Of a stretch of 64,000 nt of DNA, positions 9,187 through 17,503 are shown piece by piece. Location of the stretch: NCBI RefSeq assembly GCF_040196175.1, contig NZ_JBEFNF010000004.1:1-64000 (forward strand), read 5' to 3'. Positions within the stretch are counted from its first letter, which is position 1; each line of letters starts with the position of its first letter. The notes below the pieces were generated by a model, which was given only the letters and a program-made list of their open reading frames with translations, was not told where the DNA came from and did not search any database. The position numbers and the translations under genes are program-made. The DNA comes from Halospina sp040196175. GTDB taxonomy: Bacteria; Pseudomonadota; Gammaproteobacteria; Pseudomonadales; Oleiphilaceae.

Positions 9187-10856
9187 AGCACGGCTTGTGC
9201 ACTGCTGAAAGCGGTGAAGACACAGTTACGACCGGCCTGCTTGGAGCGGTACAGGGCGGCATCTGCCTGTTCCAGCAGCTGCTCACCCATCAGTTTGGGA
9301 AAACTCCGGGTATCAACGATCCCTGCTGAAAGTGTGCACGAGAAATGCGCTTGACGATCCACAAAACTGATCTCGCCGAAGGCTTCTCTGAGCTTGTTTA
9401 CCAGACTTTCCGCTGTTCGAGCGTCGCAGTTGGGCAGTACAGCAACAAATTCTTCACCCCCGTAACGCCCCAACCGGTCGGAACGGCGAAAATGCTGGGA
9501 AAGCAGTGTGCCCACGGTACTGATGACAATATCGCCCAATGCGTGCCCATAGGTATCGTTAACCTGCTTGAAGTGGTCAATATCGAGCATGACCACCGAT
9601 AAAGGATTACCGCTGCGGCTTGCCCCTTGGAGTTCAGTTTCAAGGGCATCCTTGATGTTGGCGTGCCTCAGCAGGCCGGTGAGCCCGTCCAGTGCAATGG
9701 CCTGAAGCATGTCACGCTGGCGCCTGACCCGGTTACGGCAGGTCTTGATCAGATACTCATCGCTGACTGGTTTGTTGATGAAGTCATCTCCGCCACGCAT
9801 AAGCGCGATAGTGCGCTCACGTTGGCTCTGTTCCTGAGTCAGGTACAGGATCGGCAGATTATTCCATTTTTCGAACTGTCTGAGCATGGCTGCAAGTTCA
9901 TCACCTGAAACCTCCGGCATGTTCAGATCCATGAGAACGAGTTCGGGCTGGAATTCCGACGTCGTGTCGAGGAGAAGCGGTGCTTGCTGGAGCGTTTCCA
10001 CTACCATTCCAGCGTGAGTAAGAACTGTGTCCAGATGTTCCAGCAGCTCGGGATCATCATCCACGATCAGAATCCGCTCGCCGCCCTGGCGCCGCTTTCG
10101 GATTGATCGCGTGATCTTTGCCGCAATTTTGGGGATGTTCAGGGGTTTAACAAAATACCCCTCGGCACCGGCACGGACTGCTTCCAGGCGCACGTAGAAG
10201 TCTTCGTGTCCGCCCATGAAAATGACGGGGCACTCAACCTGCGCCAGCAGTGATCGCCAGTGGTCCGTCGATGTTGTGGTGGACTCGGAAGTACCTGCTC
10301 TGTGATCAAGCAGTAGCAGGTCAGTGTTACCTGTCTTGTCCGAAAGGAAGTTTTGCGGGCTCCTGTGGCTGTGAACCCGAAAACCAAAGCTCTCAAACTG
10401 GTGGGCCAGGTAATCCGCGAGGATGCCATCGCGCTCTACAAGCGCGATGGTCGGAGCGTCCGAGTCGCCGCCTTGCGCCGCGCTCTCGACGCCCACACTT
10501 GAGGAGGCGGTTTCATCCGTGCCCAGATGCGTGGCAAGTTTGCTCAGCTCATCCTGGAATCCTTTAAGCTTGAAAACTGCACCTGGCGAGGATTCATCAA
10601 TCCAGGCCTGTACTTGCTGTTCCAGCTTGCGGGCATGAGCACCCAGCTGGTGGAAACCAAAAGTACCAGCGGAGCCCGCTAGTTTATGGAGCTTCTGGCG
10701 CAGTGCTGCGACGGCCTCATCGGTATCGGTCTGGGTTTGCGCTTCTTCCGCCAGGCTGGTGATGACCTCCAGCTCACCATTGAGCCTCTCCCTGTATGCC
10801 GATCGGAGCCTGGCAAGTTTGGAGGTAAGCTGATCATTATTGGCAGAGTCAGTCAT
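9183..10856 (-). CDS. Hpt-REC-REC-GGDEF phosphorelay diguanylate cyclase
   Basis: The 557-residue protein combines an Hpt domain (His57 in LHKLAGSAGTFGF), a first receiver at about 135-250 with Asp184 but a weakened acidic pocket (ERD), a second receiver at about 260-378 with DDD and Asp310, and a GGDEF domain from about 385. The active-site motif GGEEF is at 466-470. An RRSD inhibitory I-site lies exactly five residues before it, so the cyclase should be active and product-inhibited. It would turn phosphate arriving from the operon's kinases into c-di-GMP. It overlaps the upstream regulator gene by 8 bases and the downstream kinase by 4. Confidence 0.9.
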   Translation of the reverse strand: MTDSANNDQLTSKLARLRSAYRERLNGELEVITSLAEEAQTQTDTDEAVAALRQKLHKLAGSAGTFGFHQLGAHARKLEQQVQAWIDESSPGAVFKLKGFQDELSKLATHLGTDETASSSVGVESAAQGGDSDAPTIALVERDGILADYLAHQFESFGFRVHSHRSPQNFLSDKTGNTDLLLLDHRAGTSESTTTSTDHWRSLLAQVECPVIFMGGHEDFYVRLEAVRAGAEGYFVKPLNIPKIAAKITRSIRKRRQGGERILIVDDDPELLEHLDTVLTHAGMVVETLQQAPLLLDTTSEFQPELVLMDLNMPEVSGDELAAMLRQFEKWNNLPILYLTQEQSQRERTIALMRGGDDFINKPVSDEYLIKTCRNRVRRQRDMLQAIALDGLTGLLRHANIKDALETELQGASRSGNPLSVVMLDIDHFKQVNDTYGHALGDIVISTVGTLLSQHFRRSDRLGRYGGEEFVAVLPNCDARTAESLVNKLREAFGEISFVDRQAHFSCTLSAGIVDTRSFPKLMGEQLLEQADAALYRSKQAGRNCVFTAFSSAQAVL

Positions 10857-11235
10857 GGAAGCGCTCCCAGATCCGAGCGATATCCTCCGATACCGTCATT
10901 GGATCAAAAGGTTTGGGGATGACGTCAAAAACCCCCATTTCCCGGTAACGCGCCATCTCCTCAGGGTGGACCTTGGCTGTCATGAGAATAACCGGCACAT
11001 TCTCCAATGCACCACGCTCGCGTAGCGTCTGGAAGGTTTCGATGCCGTCCATATCCGGCATCATGACATCGAGCAGGATCAGATCCGGAGCGAAGGCGTT
11101 TACGGTATCCAGAGCCTGCTGACCGGATTCACACAGTGAGACCTCGTAGCCACCAACTTCCTCCAACGCTAACTGGGCGACCTGGCGGATATCATCGTCG
11201 TCTTCGACATAGAGAATGCGGTTGAGCTCAGGCAT
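10849..11235 (-). CDS. Stand-alone CheY-like response regulator
   Basis: The 128-residue single receiver domain has the acidic cluster EDDDD (11-15), phospho-acceptor Asp56 in LLDVMMPDMDG, and Lys108 in PKPF. There is no output domain. ATG 11235 is chosen because GAGG lies seven bases ahead and the fold begins immediately; upstream in-frame codons add 29 non-homologous residues. It is the first gene of the operon and probably shuttles phosphate between the two kinases and the Hpt domain, or acts on another protein. A 10-base palindrome (CGAGCGCTCG at 11294-11303) lies in its upstream region. Confidence 0.88.
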   Translation of the reverse strand: MPELNRILYVEDDDDIRQVAQLALEEVGGYEVSLCESGQQALDTVNAFAPDLILLDVMMPDMDGIETFQTLRERGALENVPVILMTAKVHPEEMARYREMGVFDVIPKPFDPMTVSEDIARIWERFHD

Positions 11236-11426
11236 AACCGGCCTCACTGTAAAGATTTCATTAAAGTATAGATAAGAGAAGGGAAATATGCGACGAGCGC
11301 TCGCCCTTCGGTGGCGTGACACCTGTAAGGTAGATTTCCGCCTCTGGATTCATGGGTAATCCCACAACCAGCTATCAAGCCTTTATACTGTTTTCACATT
11401 TCGATGTGCCGTTACCGGAGTCCGTG

Positions 11427-12098
11427 ATGCGAATGCGCATAGCTCGCCTTGCCCTGCTGTCCTCGGTGCTGGCGTTGCCGGCCTGTCAGTTAATGCCGGA
11501 GGGCACTGAGCCGGCGGATCACCAGTTGAGCTGTGGTGACCGTACCCTAGGGTACAGCCTCGCCGGGGACCGGGTGCAGTTGTATCTGGAGGACGGCAAG
11601 CGGGAACTCAGGCGCGAGGAAAGCGCCTCGGGGGCCCTGTACCGGACCCGTTCCGGTGATACCGAATTCTGGAGCAAGGGTGAGCGGGTGACCGTGATCC
11701 TGGCCGGGCAACGCCTCCCCGAATGCCGGCATACGGACCGGGCGAGTCTGGAGCCTCGCCGCTGGCGGGTGGTTGCGGTGGAGGATAATCCGGTTCCTGA
11801 ACAGGCGCGGCCAGTTACCCTGAACTTTATGCCAGAGGGGCGTCTTGCGGGGCGCTCCGGCTGCAACCACTTCATGGCGGCCTGGGAACGTGTTGGGGAC
11901 CGCCTGATCATCGAGCGGGGGGCAACCACCCGGATGGCGTGCTCGCCTTCCGTCATGGACTTCGAGCAACGGTTTCTCGGGGCCTTGAGCTGGGTTGAAA
12001 ACGCTCGCAGGGAAGAGGACGGAACGCTGGTGCTTGTTGGTCGTGACGAGGGCAGGTTGATCCGGGCCGCGGCATCCATGGAAGGTGACACGCAATGA
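11427..12098 (+). CDS. Lipoprotein with MliC-like lysozyme-inhibitor and META domains
   Basis: The 223-residue precursor has a lipoprotein signal peptide with lipobox LPAC. The first part of the mature protein carries the MliC pattern (SASGALY...FWSKG with paired cysteines), the fold of membrane-bound inhibitors of C-type lysozyme. The second part (about 110-205) is a META/HslJ-type domain with SGCNHFMAAW and MACSPSVMDFE. Location is probably the outer membrane. ATG 11427 follows GGAG by six bases; the longer frame starting at 11352 lacks a signal peptide. A TATACT box at 11384-11389 may be its -10. The stop overlaps the next lipoprotein gene by 4 bases (ATGA). Confidence 0.82.
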   Translation: MRMRIARLALLSSVLALPACQLMPEGTEPADHQLSCGDRTLGYSLAGDRVQLYLEDGKRELRREESASGALYRTRSGDTEFWSKGERVTVILAGQRLPECRHTDRASLEPRRWRVVAVEDNPVPEQARPVTLNFMPEGRLAGRSGCNHFMAAWERVGDRLIIERGATTRMACSPSVMDFEQRFLGALSWVENARREEDGTLVLVGRDEGRLIRAAASMEGDTQ

Positions 12099-13195
12099 CG
12101 AACTGGATCTGGCTCCGTAGCAGCAGTAAGCGGGCACTGGCGCTGGCGGCGTTGGTGCTGGTGAGCCTGACGGGATGCAGTGTCCGCTCGCCGGGGGTTG
12201 ATCCCGAGGTTGTCCGGGTGGATCAGGTGGGTCAACAGCGTGAGCAATCCGGGGAATCCATGAATAAGGCCGCCAGAGCGCCGGTCACCGTGGAAAAGGA
12301 AAGCAGTACGGATGAAAGCGCGAAGGAAACAGGACCTTCCTTTGCTGAAAAGCGCGAACAGTTCTCCGGGCCCGCGCAGCTGGATGAACCGGAGGCTCTG
12401 GGTCGCGCACTGGCGGTGTTCTACCGTATGCGCTCACGGGCATTCATGGCGCCGGTGGCCAGCCACGTTCAGGGTGTCGTGAATCTTGGTGGTTCAGGTG
12501 ATGACCGTGAGACACGCAGTTGCCCTGAGGGGGGTGTTTTTCATCTGGAGTGGCAGGGCACGGCGGGGGAACGCTCAGGCTCCCGGGAGCTGCTCTACCA
12601 GTTTGACGAGTGCCGTGGTCGCTTCGGGAGTGGCCCCATGCTTTTGCTCAACGGTGATTACCGGCGCGACTTCCGCCCGCTGGTAGGGCGTGAGCAGGTG
12701 ATCGAGTCTTTCGATGTTCATGGCTACCAGGGCCAGGGCAGCCAGCGCCAGCCGATCGCTCTGCGTGGCAGGCAGCGTGTCCTGCGCCCGGCTGAGGGCG
12801 GTGTGGTGCGCAGCACCGAGCGCATGGAGATGATGCTGGGCGAAACCTACACCGCCCTGAAAGGGGTGCGTGATGAGATCGCCCCGGAGGAAGGTGAGAG
12901 TGACAGTGACTTCGCCTCCTTCAATACCCGTTTCGTGACCACGGTTGAGGGGCGCCTGTTCAGTTCCGAGCTCGGCGGGTGGCTGGATATGGCCACCGCC
13001 ACGGGGCTGGTGGAACAACAGGCCCCCTGTTCCGCCAGTGGCGTTGTGGCACTCAGTGGCAAGCGTAATGGCGAGGTGCGCTTCGGGCCCCATACCGGCA
13101 CCCATCACCGGGTGGCGCTGGAGCTGGAAAGCGGTGAGGTGGCGCGCTATGAGCGTTGCTCCGACTTTGGGGAGGCGTTTGGATTCGGGCGCTAG
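12095..13195 (+). CDS. Predicted outer-membrane lipoprotein of unknown function
   Basis: The 366-residue protein begins with a positively charged signal peptide and lipobox LTGC. The mature chain starts with a low-complexity, charged linker (to about residue 95), then a compact domain containing several cysteines. I do not recognise the family. It is translationally coupled to the MliC-META lipoprotein (4-base overlap), so the two probably work together at the envelope. Its stop overlaps the convergent stop of the PqiC-like gene. No catalytic motif is evident. Confidence 0.7.
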   Translation: MTNWIWLRSSSKRALALAALVLVSLTGCSVRSPGVDPEVVRVDQVGQQREQSGESMNKAARAPVTVEKESSTDESAKETGPSFAEKREQFSGPAQLDEPEALGRALAVFYRMRSRAFMAPVASHVQGVVNLGGSGDDRETRSCPEGGVFHLEWQGTAGERSGSRELLYQFDECRGRFGSGPMLLLNGDYRRDFRPLVGREQVIESFDVHGYQGQGSQRQPIALRGRQRVLRPAEGGVVRSTERMEMMLGETYTALKGVRDEIAPEEGESDSDFASFNTRFVTTVEGRLFSSELGGWLDMATATGLVEQQAPCSASGVVALSGKRNGEVRFGPHTGTHHRVALELESGEVARYERCSDFGEAFGFGR

Positions 13196-13800
13196 TGCTC
13201 CTGCGCCACCCAGCCCAGTAGCTGTTCGGCCATCCGGTCAATAGCCGTGCTCATGGCACGGGCTGCGGCCGGTGGGCGGTTTTCCGCCAGCGGCTCGGAT
13301 ACCTCGAAACGGCGGGTGGCTCTGGTGCCGTCTTCCTGTCTGTCGAGCAGCTGCGCATCGAAACGGATAACGGCTCGCGGCGTTGCCCCGGTCTGGTCCA
13401 CGAGAAAGGCGCGCAGATGGCCACTCAGGGCCAGATCCGCGTTCAGGTTGGCATCACGGAAGTCCAGCGTGTGGAAGGCGCCGGTGTTGTGGAAGGCATC
13501 CAGCAGCTGGTCCCGCCAGAGCTCCGGGGCCGGCGCGGCCCAGCGGATGCCGGACCAGGCGCTGAGGCGCTGCCCCTCGCGGAGCACAACCACCCGGTTG
13601 CTGCTGGTCAGGTCGTCCGCCCTTGGTGCCTGGATCTGCAGGGACGTAGCTCCGGGCATTGCGGTCTGTTCGCCGAGGCTGGAGGGCGGCAGCCGGTAGA
13701 GCTCGTAGTGATTGGGCGCTGGCAGCACGCTGCAGGCGCCCACAAGGGTGAGGGCTAGCAGTGTCACAAGCCGTGCGGGCAGGCGGGCAGTGTGCCTCAT
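13192..13800 (-). CDS. ABC transport auxiliary lipoprotein (PqiC/YmbA-like)
   Basis: The 202-residue lipoprotein has signal peptide and lipobox VGAC, then the ABC_trans_aux pattern beginning YELYRLPP. Such proteins sit at the inner leaflet of the outer membrane and partner MCE proteins in lipid transport. It is the last gene of a four-gene lipid-transport operon and overlaps the MCE gene by 4 bases. This is the component that Mla systems supply as MlaA/MlaC; a PqiC-type lipoprotein here points to the YrbE/MCE/PqiC arrangement also found in Pseudomonas. Confidence 0.82.
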   Translation of the reverse strand: MRHTARLPARLVTLLALTLVGACSVLPAPNHYELYRLPPSSLGEQTAMPGATSLQIQAPRADDLTSSNRVVVLREGQRLSAWSGIRWAAPAPELWRDQLLDAFHNTGAFHTLDFRDANLNADLALSGHLRAFLVDQTGATPRAVIRFDAQLLDRQEDGTRATRRFEVSEPLAENRPPAAARAMSTAIDRMAEQLLGWVAQEH

Positions 13801-14738
13801 GGCTGGTATTCCTCGAGTTTGTCCCGGTTAAAGAGGGTGCCGGCTGCGTCTGACTCCAGCCGTTGGCTGAGTTCGCGCAGCGCGCGCAGGGTGCGGCGCA
13901 TTTCCTCCAGGGTTGGTTCCAGGTGGGCGGAGCCTTTAAGAGTGTCTTGCAGTGCCTGCTGATTATTGCTCACCAGTTTTTCAATGTCGGTGACGGCCCG
14001 GCGGGTAGCACGCGCTGCCTCTGCAGTATGCGTCAGCGCGGGGGAGGCGTCTTTCTCCAGCATCTCACGGCTGTCCGTAATCAGTGCCCTTGCCTCGCGC
14101 AGGGTGGTGCTTGCCTGTTCTCCGGTACGCTTCCAGCGCGCCACGGCATCACTAATCCGTTCCTGCTGGTTGTTCAGGTTCCGGGTCAGTTCTGCCGTGT
14201 TGGCCAGGGTCTTCTCAAAGTTTTCCAGATTACGCTCGGATAGCAGGGTGTCCATTTGCTTCACCAGCCGATTGACGTTGCCAAGGATGTCGCCGCTTTC
14301 CTCTCGTAATTGGGCAAAAGGTGAGGGACGTGCGGGGATTTCCGGTACGCTGCTGGATTCCGCGAGCAGCGGTAGGCTGTCTGGTGTGCCGCCGCCGAGC
14401 CTGATATGGGCGGTACCGGAGAGCAGGCCCGTGGGCTGGATCTGGGCATGGGTGTTCTGTTTGACCGGTGTGGTTGGGTCGACCGCGATGCGCGCCAGCA
14501 CGCGGCGTGGGTCACGTGGGTCCAGCTCCAGTTGGGTGACTTCGCCAACGGTAATGCCGTTGTATTTAACGTTGCTGCCAACGATCAGCCCGGACACCGC
14601 TTCGTTGAATACAATCCGGTATTCAGCCTGCCTCTGATTCAGACCGCCCTCGGCCAGCCACCATCCGAACAGCAGTGCCCCAGCGAGCAACACAACGGCG
14701 AAGAGCCCGATCAGGACGTGATGGGTTCGGGTCTCCAT
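13797..14738 (-). CDS. MCE-domain (MlaD-like) lipid-transport protein
   Basis: The 313-residue protein has one N-terminal membrane anchor (about 7-28), an MCE domain (about 38-118, YRIVFNEAVSGL...GNVKYNGITVG pattern), and a long helical C-terminal part (about 140-305) rich in coiled-coil heptads. MCE proteins form hexameric rings in the periplasm that pass lipid between membranes; the helical tail can form a needle or tube. ATG abuts the TGA of the ATPase gene upstream (TGAATG), showing coupling. Confidence 0.87.
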   Translation of the reverse strand: METRTHHVLIGLFAVVLLAGALLFGWWLAEGGLNQRQAEYRIVFNEAVSGLIVGSNVKYNGITVGEVTQLELDPRDPRRVLARIAVDPTTPVKQNTHAQIQPTGLLSGTAHIRLGGGTPDSLPLLAESSSVPEIPARPSPFAQLREESGDILGNVNRLVKQMDTLLSERNLENFEKTLANTAELTRNLNNQQERISDAVARWKRTGEQASTTLREARALITDSREMLEKDASPALTHTAEAARATRRAVTDIEKLVSNNQQALQDTLKGSAHLEPTLEEMRRTLRALRELSQRLESDAAGTLFNRDKLEEYQP

Positions 14739-15524
14739 TCAGGCATTCTCCCGGTTGTTGGAGGATTGGCGCAGCGCCGCCCGGCCCCGCGCGCCGTGAA
14801 AATAGGCCCGGATCCAGTCGTCGTCGGTAGTGGCTACCTCCTCGACAGGACCGATGGCCATGACGTGCCCCTCGCCCAGTACCGCCACCCGGTCACAGAC
14901 GCGGTGGAGTGTATCCAGGTCATGGGTGACGAGGAATACCGTTAGGCCGAGAGCGTTGCGTAGAGTCAGGATCAGTTCGTCGAAGGCGGCGGCGCTGATG
15001 GGGTCAAGGCCGGCCGTGGGCTCGTCCAGAAACAGCAGATCCGGATCCAGTGCCAATGCCCGGGCCAGAGCTGCGCGCTTGACCATGCCGCCGGACAGCG
15101 ATTCCGGGTAGAGTCGTGCTGTCTGGGCCTCCAGACCCGCCAGCCGCAGTCGGGTGAGGGCGAGCGCTTCAGCATCGGTTTTGCGTAGCTGGGCTTGTTC
15201 GCGCAGGGGCAGAGCGATGTTTTCGCACAGTGTTAGAGATGAGTACAGAGCGCCGCGCTGGAAGAGTACCCCGGTGCGCTGGGTCAGGCGGAAATCCGGG
15301 GCTCCCCGGTGATCCAGCGGTGTGCCGGCCAGGGTGATGCGCCCGGCGTTGGGCTCGTGCAGACCCACGATGCTGCGCAGAAGCACGGATTTGCCAGTAC
15401 CTGAGCCCCCAACGACACCCAGGATCTCGCCGCCATTCAGCGCCAGATCAAGGCCCTTATGGACCGAGTGGTCTCCAAAGCGGTTAACCAGTCCATTGAC
15501 CTCAATGAGAGTGTTACCCGCCAT
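14739..15524 (-). CDS. Lipid-transport ABC ATPase (MlaF-like)
   Basis: The 261-residue ATPase has Walker A GGSGTGKSVLL, ABC signature LSGGMVKRAALARAL and Walker B LLFLDEPTAGLDP, plus the switch His in VTHDL. It energises the STAS-permease encoded just upstream. Two starts are possible: ATG 15524, 5 bases after the permease stop, and GTG 15536 inside the permease gene. I prefer the ATG because the family starts just before the LIEVNGL strand; the alternative adds four residues. Confidence 0.88.
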   Translation of the reverse strand: MAGNTLIEVNGLVNRFGDHSVHKGLDLALNGGEILGVVGGSGTGKSVLLRSIVGLHEPNAGRITLAGTPLDHRGAPDFRLTQRTGVLFQRGALYSSLTLCENIALPLREQAQLRKTDAEALALTRLRLAGLEAQTARLYPESLSGGMVKRAALARALALDPDLLFLDEPTAGLDPISAAAFDELILTLRNALGLTVFLVTHDLDTLHRVCDRVAVLGEGHVMAIGPVEEVATTDDDWIRAYFHGARGRAALRQSSNNRENA

Positions 15525-15529
15525 GAGCG

Positions 15530-16672
15530 CTACCACCCGATTTCCATGAAGTACATGGCTGCCAGTGCGTCGAGGAGGATCACCACAAAAATAGATTGTA
15601 CCACGCTGGAGGTGGTGTGTGCCCCGACCGAGCGAGCGCTGCCGCCCGCCTTGAACCCTTCGAGGCAGCCTATGACGGCGATCAGGAAGGCGAAGAAAGG
15701 GGCTTTAACGAGTCCGGCCAGGTAGTGGTTGAGAGGCACTTCGCTGATGACTGTAATGAAAAGCGGCAGCGGCACGTCTACCACCGTCAAGGCAATAAGG
15801 CCGCCACCGGCAAGGCCGGCGAGCACGGCAATGAAGCTGAGAAGTGGCAGCATCAACACCACCGCCAGTACCCGTGGCAGGACCTCGAGTTCCACTGGAT
15901 CCAGGCCTTGGGCACGGAGGGCATCCAGTTCTTCGTTGGCGTTCATGGCGCCCAGGTGGGCGGTAAAGGCACTGGCGGTGCGGCCGGCCAGTACAATGGC
16001 AGTGATCAGTACGCCGAATTCCCGCAGAAAAGAGTAGGCGACCAGGTTGATAGTGTAGACGCTGGCGCCGAACTGACCCAGCACGGTAGCACCGAGATAG
16101 GCGATGACGGCACCCACGGCAAAGGTGAGAAGCGCAACAATGGGCACCGCGTTGAGACCAGTGGACTCCATATGGTGCAGCAAAGCTGAGAACCGCCAGC
16201 GCCGGGGAGTGACCAGGCTGCGCCCGGCACAAACGAGTACGGCACCAATGAAGCCGATCAGAAGCCGCGCCTTGCCGGCGGCATCGGTCAGTGCCAGCCC
16301 CATGCGAGCCAGTAGCTCCAGCGGCCCGCGACGGGGTTCCGGTGGCAGGACACCACAGCCGGTCATGGCATCCGCGACCGTGATCAGAAGAGCACGATGT
16401 GCTGGCGCGATGTCCGGGCTGGTTTCAGCAATGCGGCGCAGGCGTTCCGCGCCCACCAGCTCTGCCAGAAGGGTGGCGCCTGCCGTATCCAGGCGTTGGA
16501 TGCCATCGAGAATCAGCTGGCTTGGAGCGCTGCTGCGCGCTTTTGTGACCCGGCGCAGGGCGCCGTAGTGAGGGAGTGTCCAGTCACCCGTAGCCTGTAA
16601 CGTTTCGCCGTCTTCGGCGGTGCGCAGCTGCCCCGGTTCAGCGCTTGCCATAGGCGTCCCGGGGCGGGGCAT
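15530..16672 (-). CDS. MlaE-type ABC permease with N-terminal STAS domain
   Basis: The 380-residue protein has an N-terminal STAS-like domain of about 100 residues (LDGIQRLDTAGATLLAEL) fused to an MlaE permease with five to six membrane segments and the family signature around GAVIAYLGATVLGQFGA. In E. coli the STAS subunit (MlaB) is separate; here it is fused. It is the membrane core of the MCE lipid transporter and lies 2 bases after the upstream hydrolase gene. ATG 16672 is used; a second in-frame ATG at 16651 cannot be excluded, and neither has a strong ribosome site. Confidence 0.87.
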   Translation of the reverse strand: MPRPGTPMASAEPGQLRTAEDGETLQATGDWTLPHYGALRRVTKARSSAPSQLILDGIQRLDTAGATLLAELVGAERLRRIAETSPDIAPAHRALLITVADAMTGCGVLPPEPRRGPLELLARMGLALTDAAGKARLLIGFIGAVLVCAGRSLVTPRRWRFSALLHHMESTGLNAVPIVALLTFAVGAVIAYLGATVLGQFGASVYTINLVAYSFLREFGVLITAIVLAGRTASAFTAHLGAMNANEELDALRAQGLDPVELEVLPRVLAVVLMLPLLSFIAVLAGLAGGGLIALTVVDVPLPLFITVISEVPLNHYLAGLVKAPFFAFLIAVIGCLEGFKAGGSARSVGAHTTSSVVQSIFVVILLDALAAMYFMEIGW

Positions 16673-16674
16673 GG

Positions 16675-17472
16675 TCAGTCAAAAAGCCCGTCATAGAAGC
16701 GTAGAGTCTCTTGCCAGGCTGTTTCCGCCGCTTGCTCGTCATAGCCTACCGGCATATCGAACTTATCGGCGTATGTGTCCGCCTCAGGGTTCATGAACGA
16801 GTGCTGTACACCCGGGAAGCTTTGCAGCGCGTAGTCCACATCAGCGTTGTGCATCTCCTGCACGAAGCCGGAAACCTGTTTGGCGGGAACAAACTGGTCA
16901 GCGCCACCGGTGTAGGCCCGCACAGCAGCGTCCACTTCACCGGACTGCGCCTCAACAGGGCTGCCCAGGCTGCCGTGGAAACTCACAACGCCGTCCAGAT
17001 CCATGCCCAGGCGAGCCATATTCAGCACCACAGCGCCGCCAAAGCAATAGCCCTGAGCCGCGATCTGGTCCGGGTTGACGGTGTTGTGGTCCTGAAGGCG
17101 TGTCATGGCAGTGCGGAAGCGGGCCTGCATCAGGTCCATATCGCTGTTGGCCTGCTTCATGAATGCTTGAGCCTGATCCGGATGGTCCGCGTGCTTGCCC
17201 TCGCCATACATGTCCAGGGCCAGAGCGGTATAGCCCTCTTTTGCCAGTTTCTCCGCCTGGTTACGGCTGAATTCATCATGGCCCCACCACTCGTGCACCA
17301 CGAGAACGCCGGGGCGCTCGCCGTTGACACTGTCATCCCAGGCCATATAGCCGGTGTGCTCCTGACCCTTTACGGAGTAAGTGATGCTTTGCGTCTGGAG
17401 CTCGGCGGTGGCCGCCGCGCTCAGACCCAACGCTGCGGCGCCCAGTAAGGTGTTGCGAAGAAGATGCGTCAT
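16675..17472 (-). CDS. Exported dienelactone-hydrolase-family protein
   Basis: The 265-residue alpha/beta hydrolase begins with a Sec signal peptide ending AAATA|E. The nucleophile motif is GYCFGG (Cys in place of the usual Ser, as in dienelactone hydrolases), followed by an Asp (in AYTGGADQFVP) and a His (in GVQHSFMNP), completing a Cys-Asp-His triad. The natural substrate is unknown. It lies between the acyl-CoA ligase (31-base gap) and the lipid-transport operon (2-base gap), so all may be co-transcribed. Confidence 0.83.
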   Translation of the reverse strand: MTHLLRNTLLGAAALGLSAAATAELQTQSITYSVKGQEHTGYMAWDDSVNGERPGVLVVHEWWGHDEFSRNQAEKLAKEGYTALALDMYGEGKHADHPDQAQAFMKQANSDMDLMQARFRTAMTRLQDHNTVNPDQIAAQGYCFGGAVVLNMARLGMDLDGVVSFHGSLGSPVEAQSGEVDAAVRAYTGGADQFVPAKQVSGFVQEMHNADVDYALQSFPGVQHSFMNPEADTYADKFDMPVGYDEQAAETAWQETLRFYDGLFD

Positions 17473-17503
17473 GATGGTCTCCGTTATTGATTCGTTGCGG
17501 GCA

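Noticed and set aside
11294..11303. CGAGCGCTCG palindrome upstream of the signalling operon as part of a c-di-GMP riboswitch.
   Set aside because: The conserved GEMM core bases are not present; at most it is a small protein-binding site.
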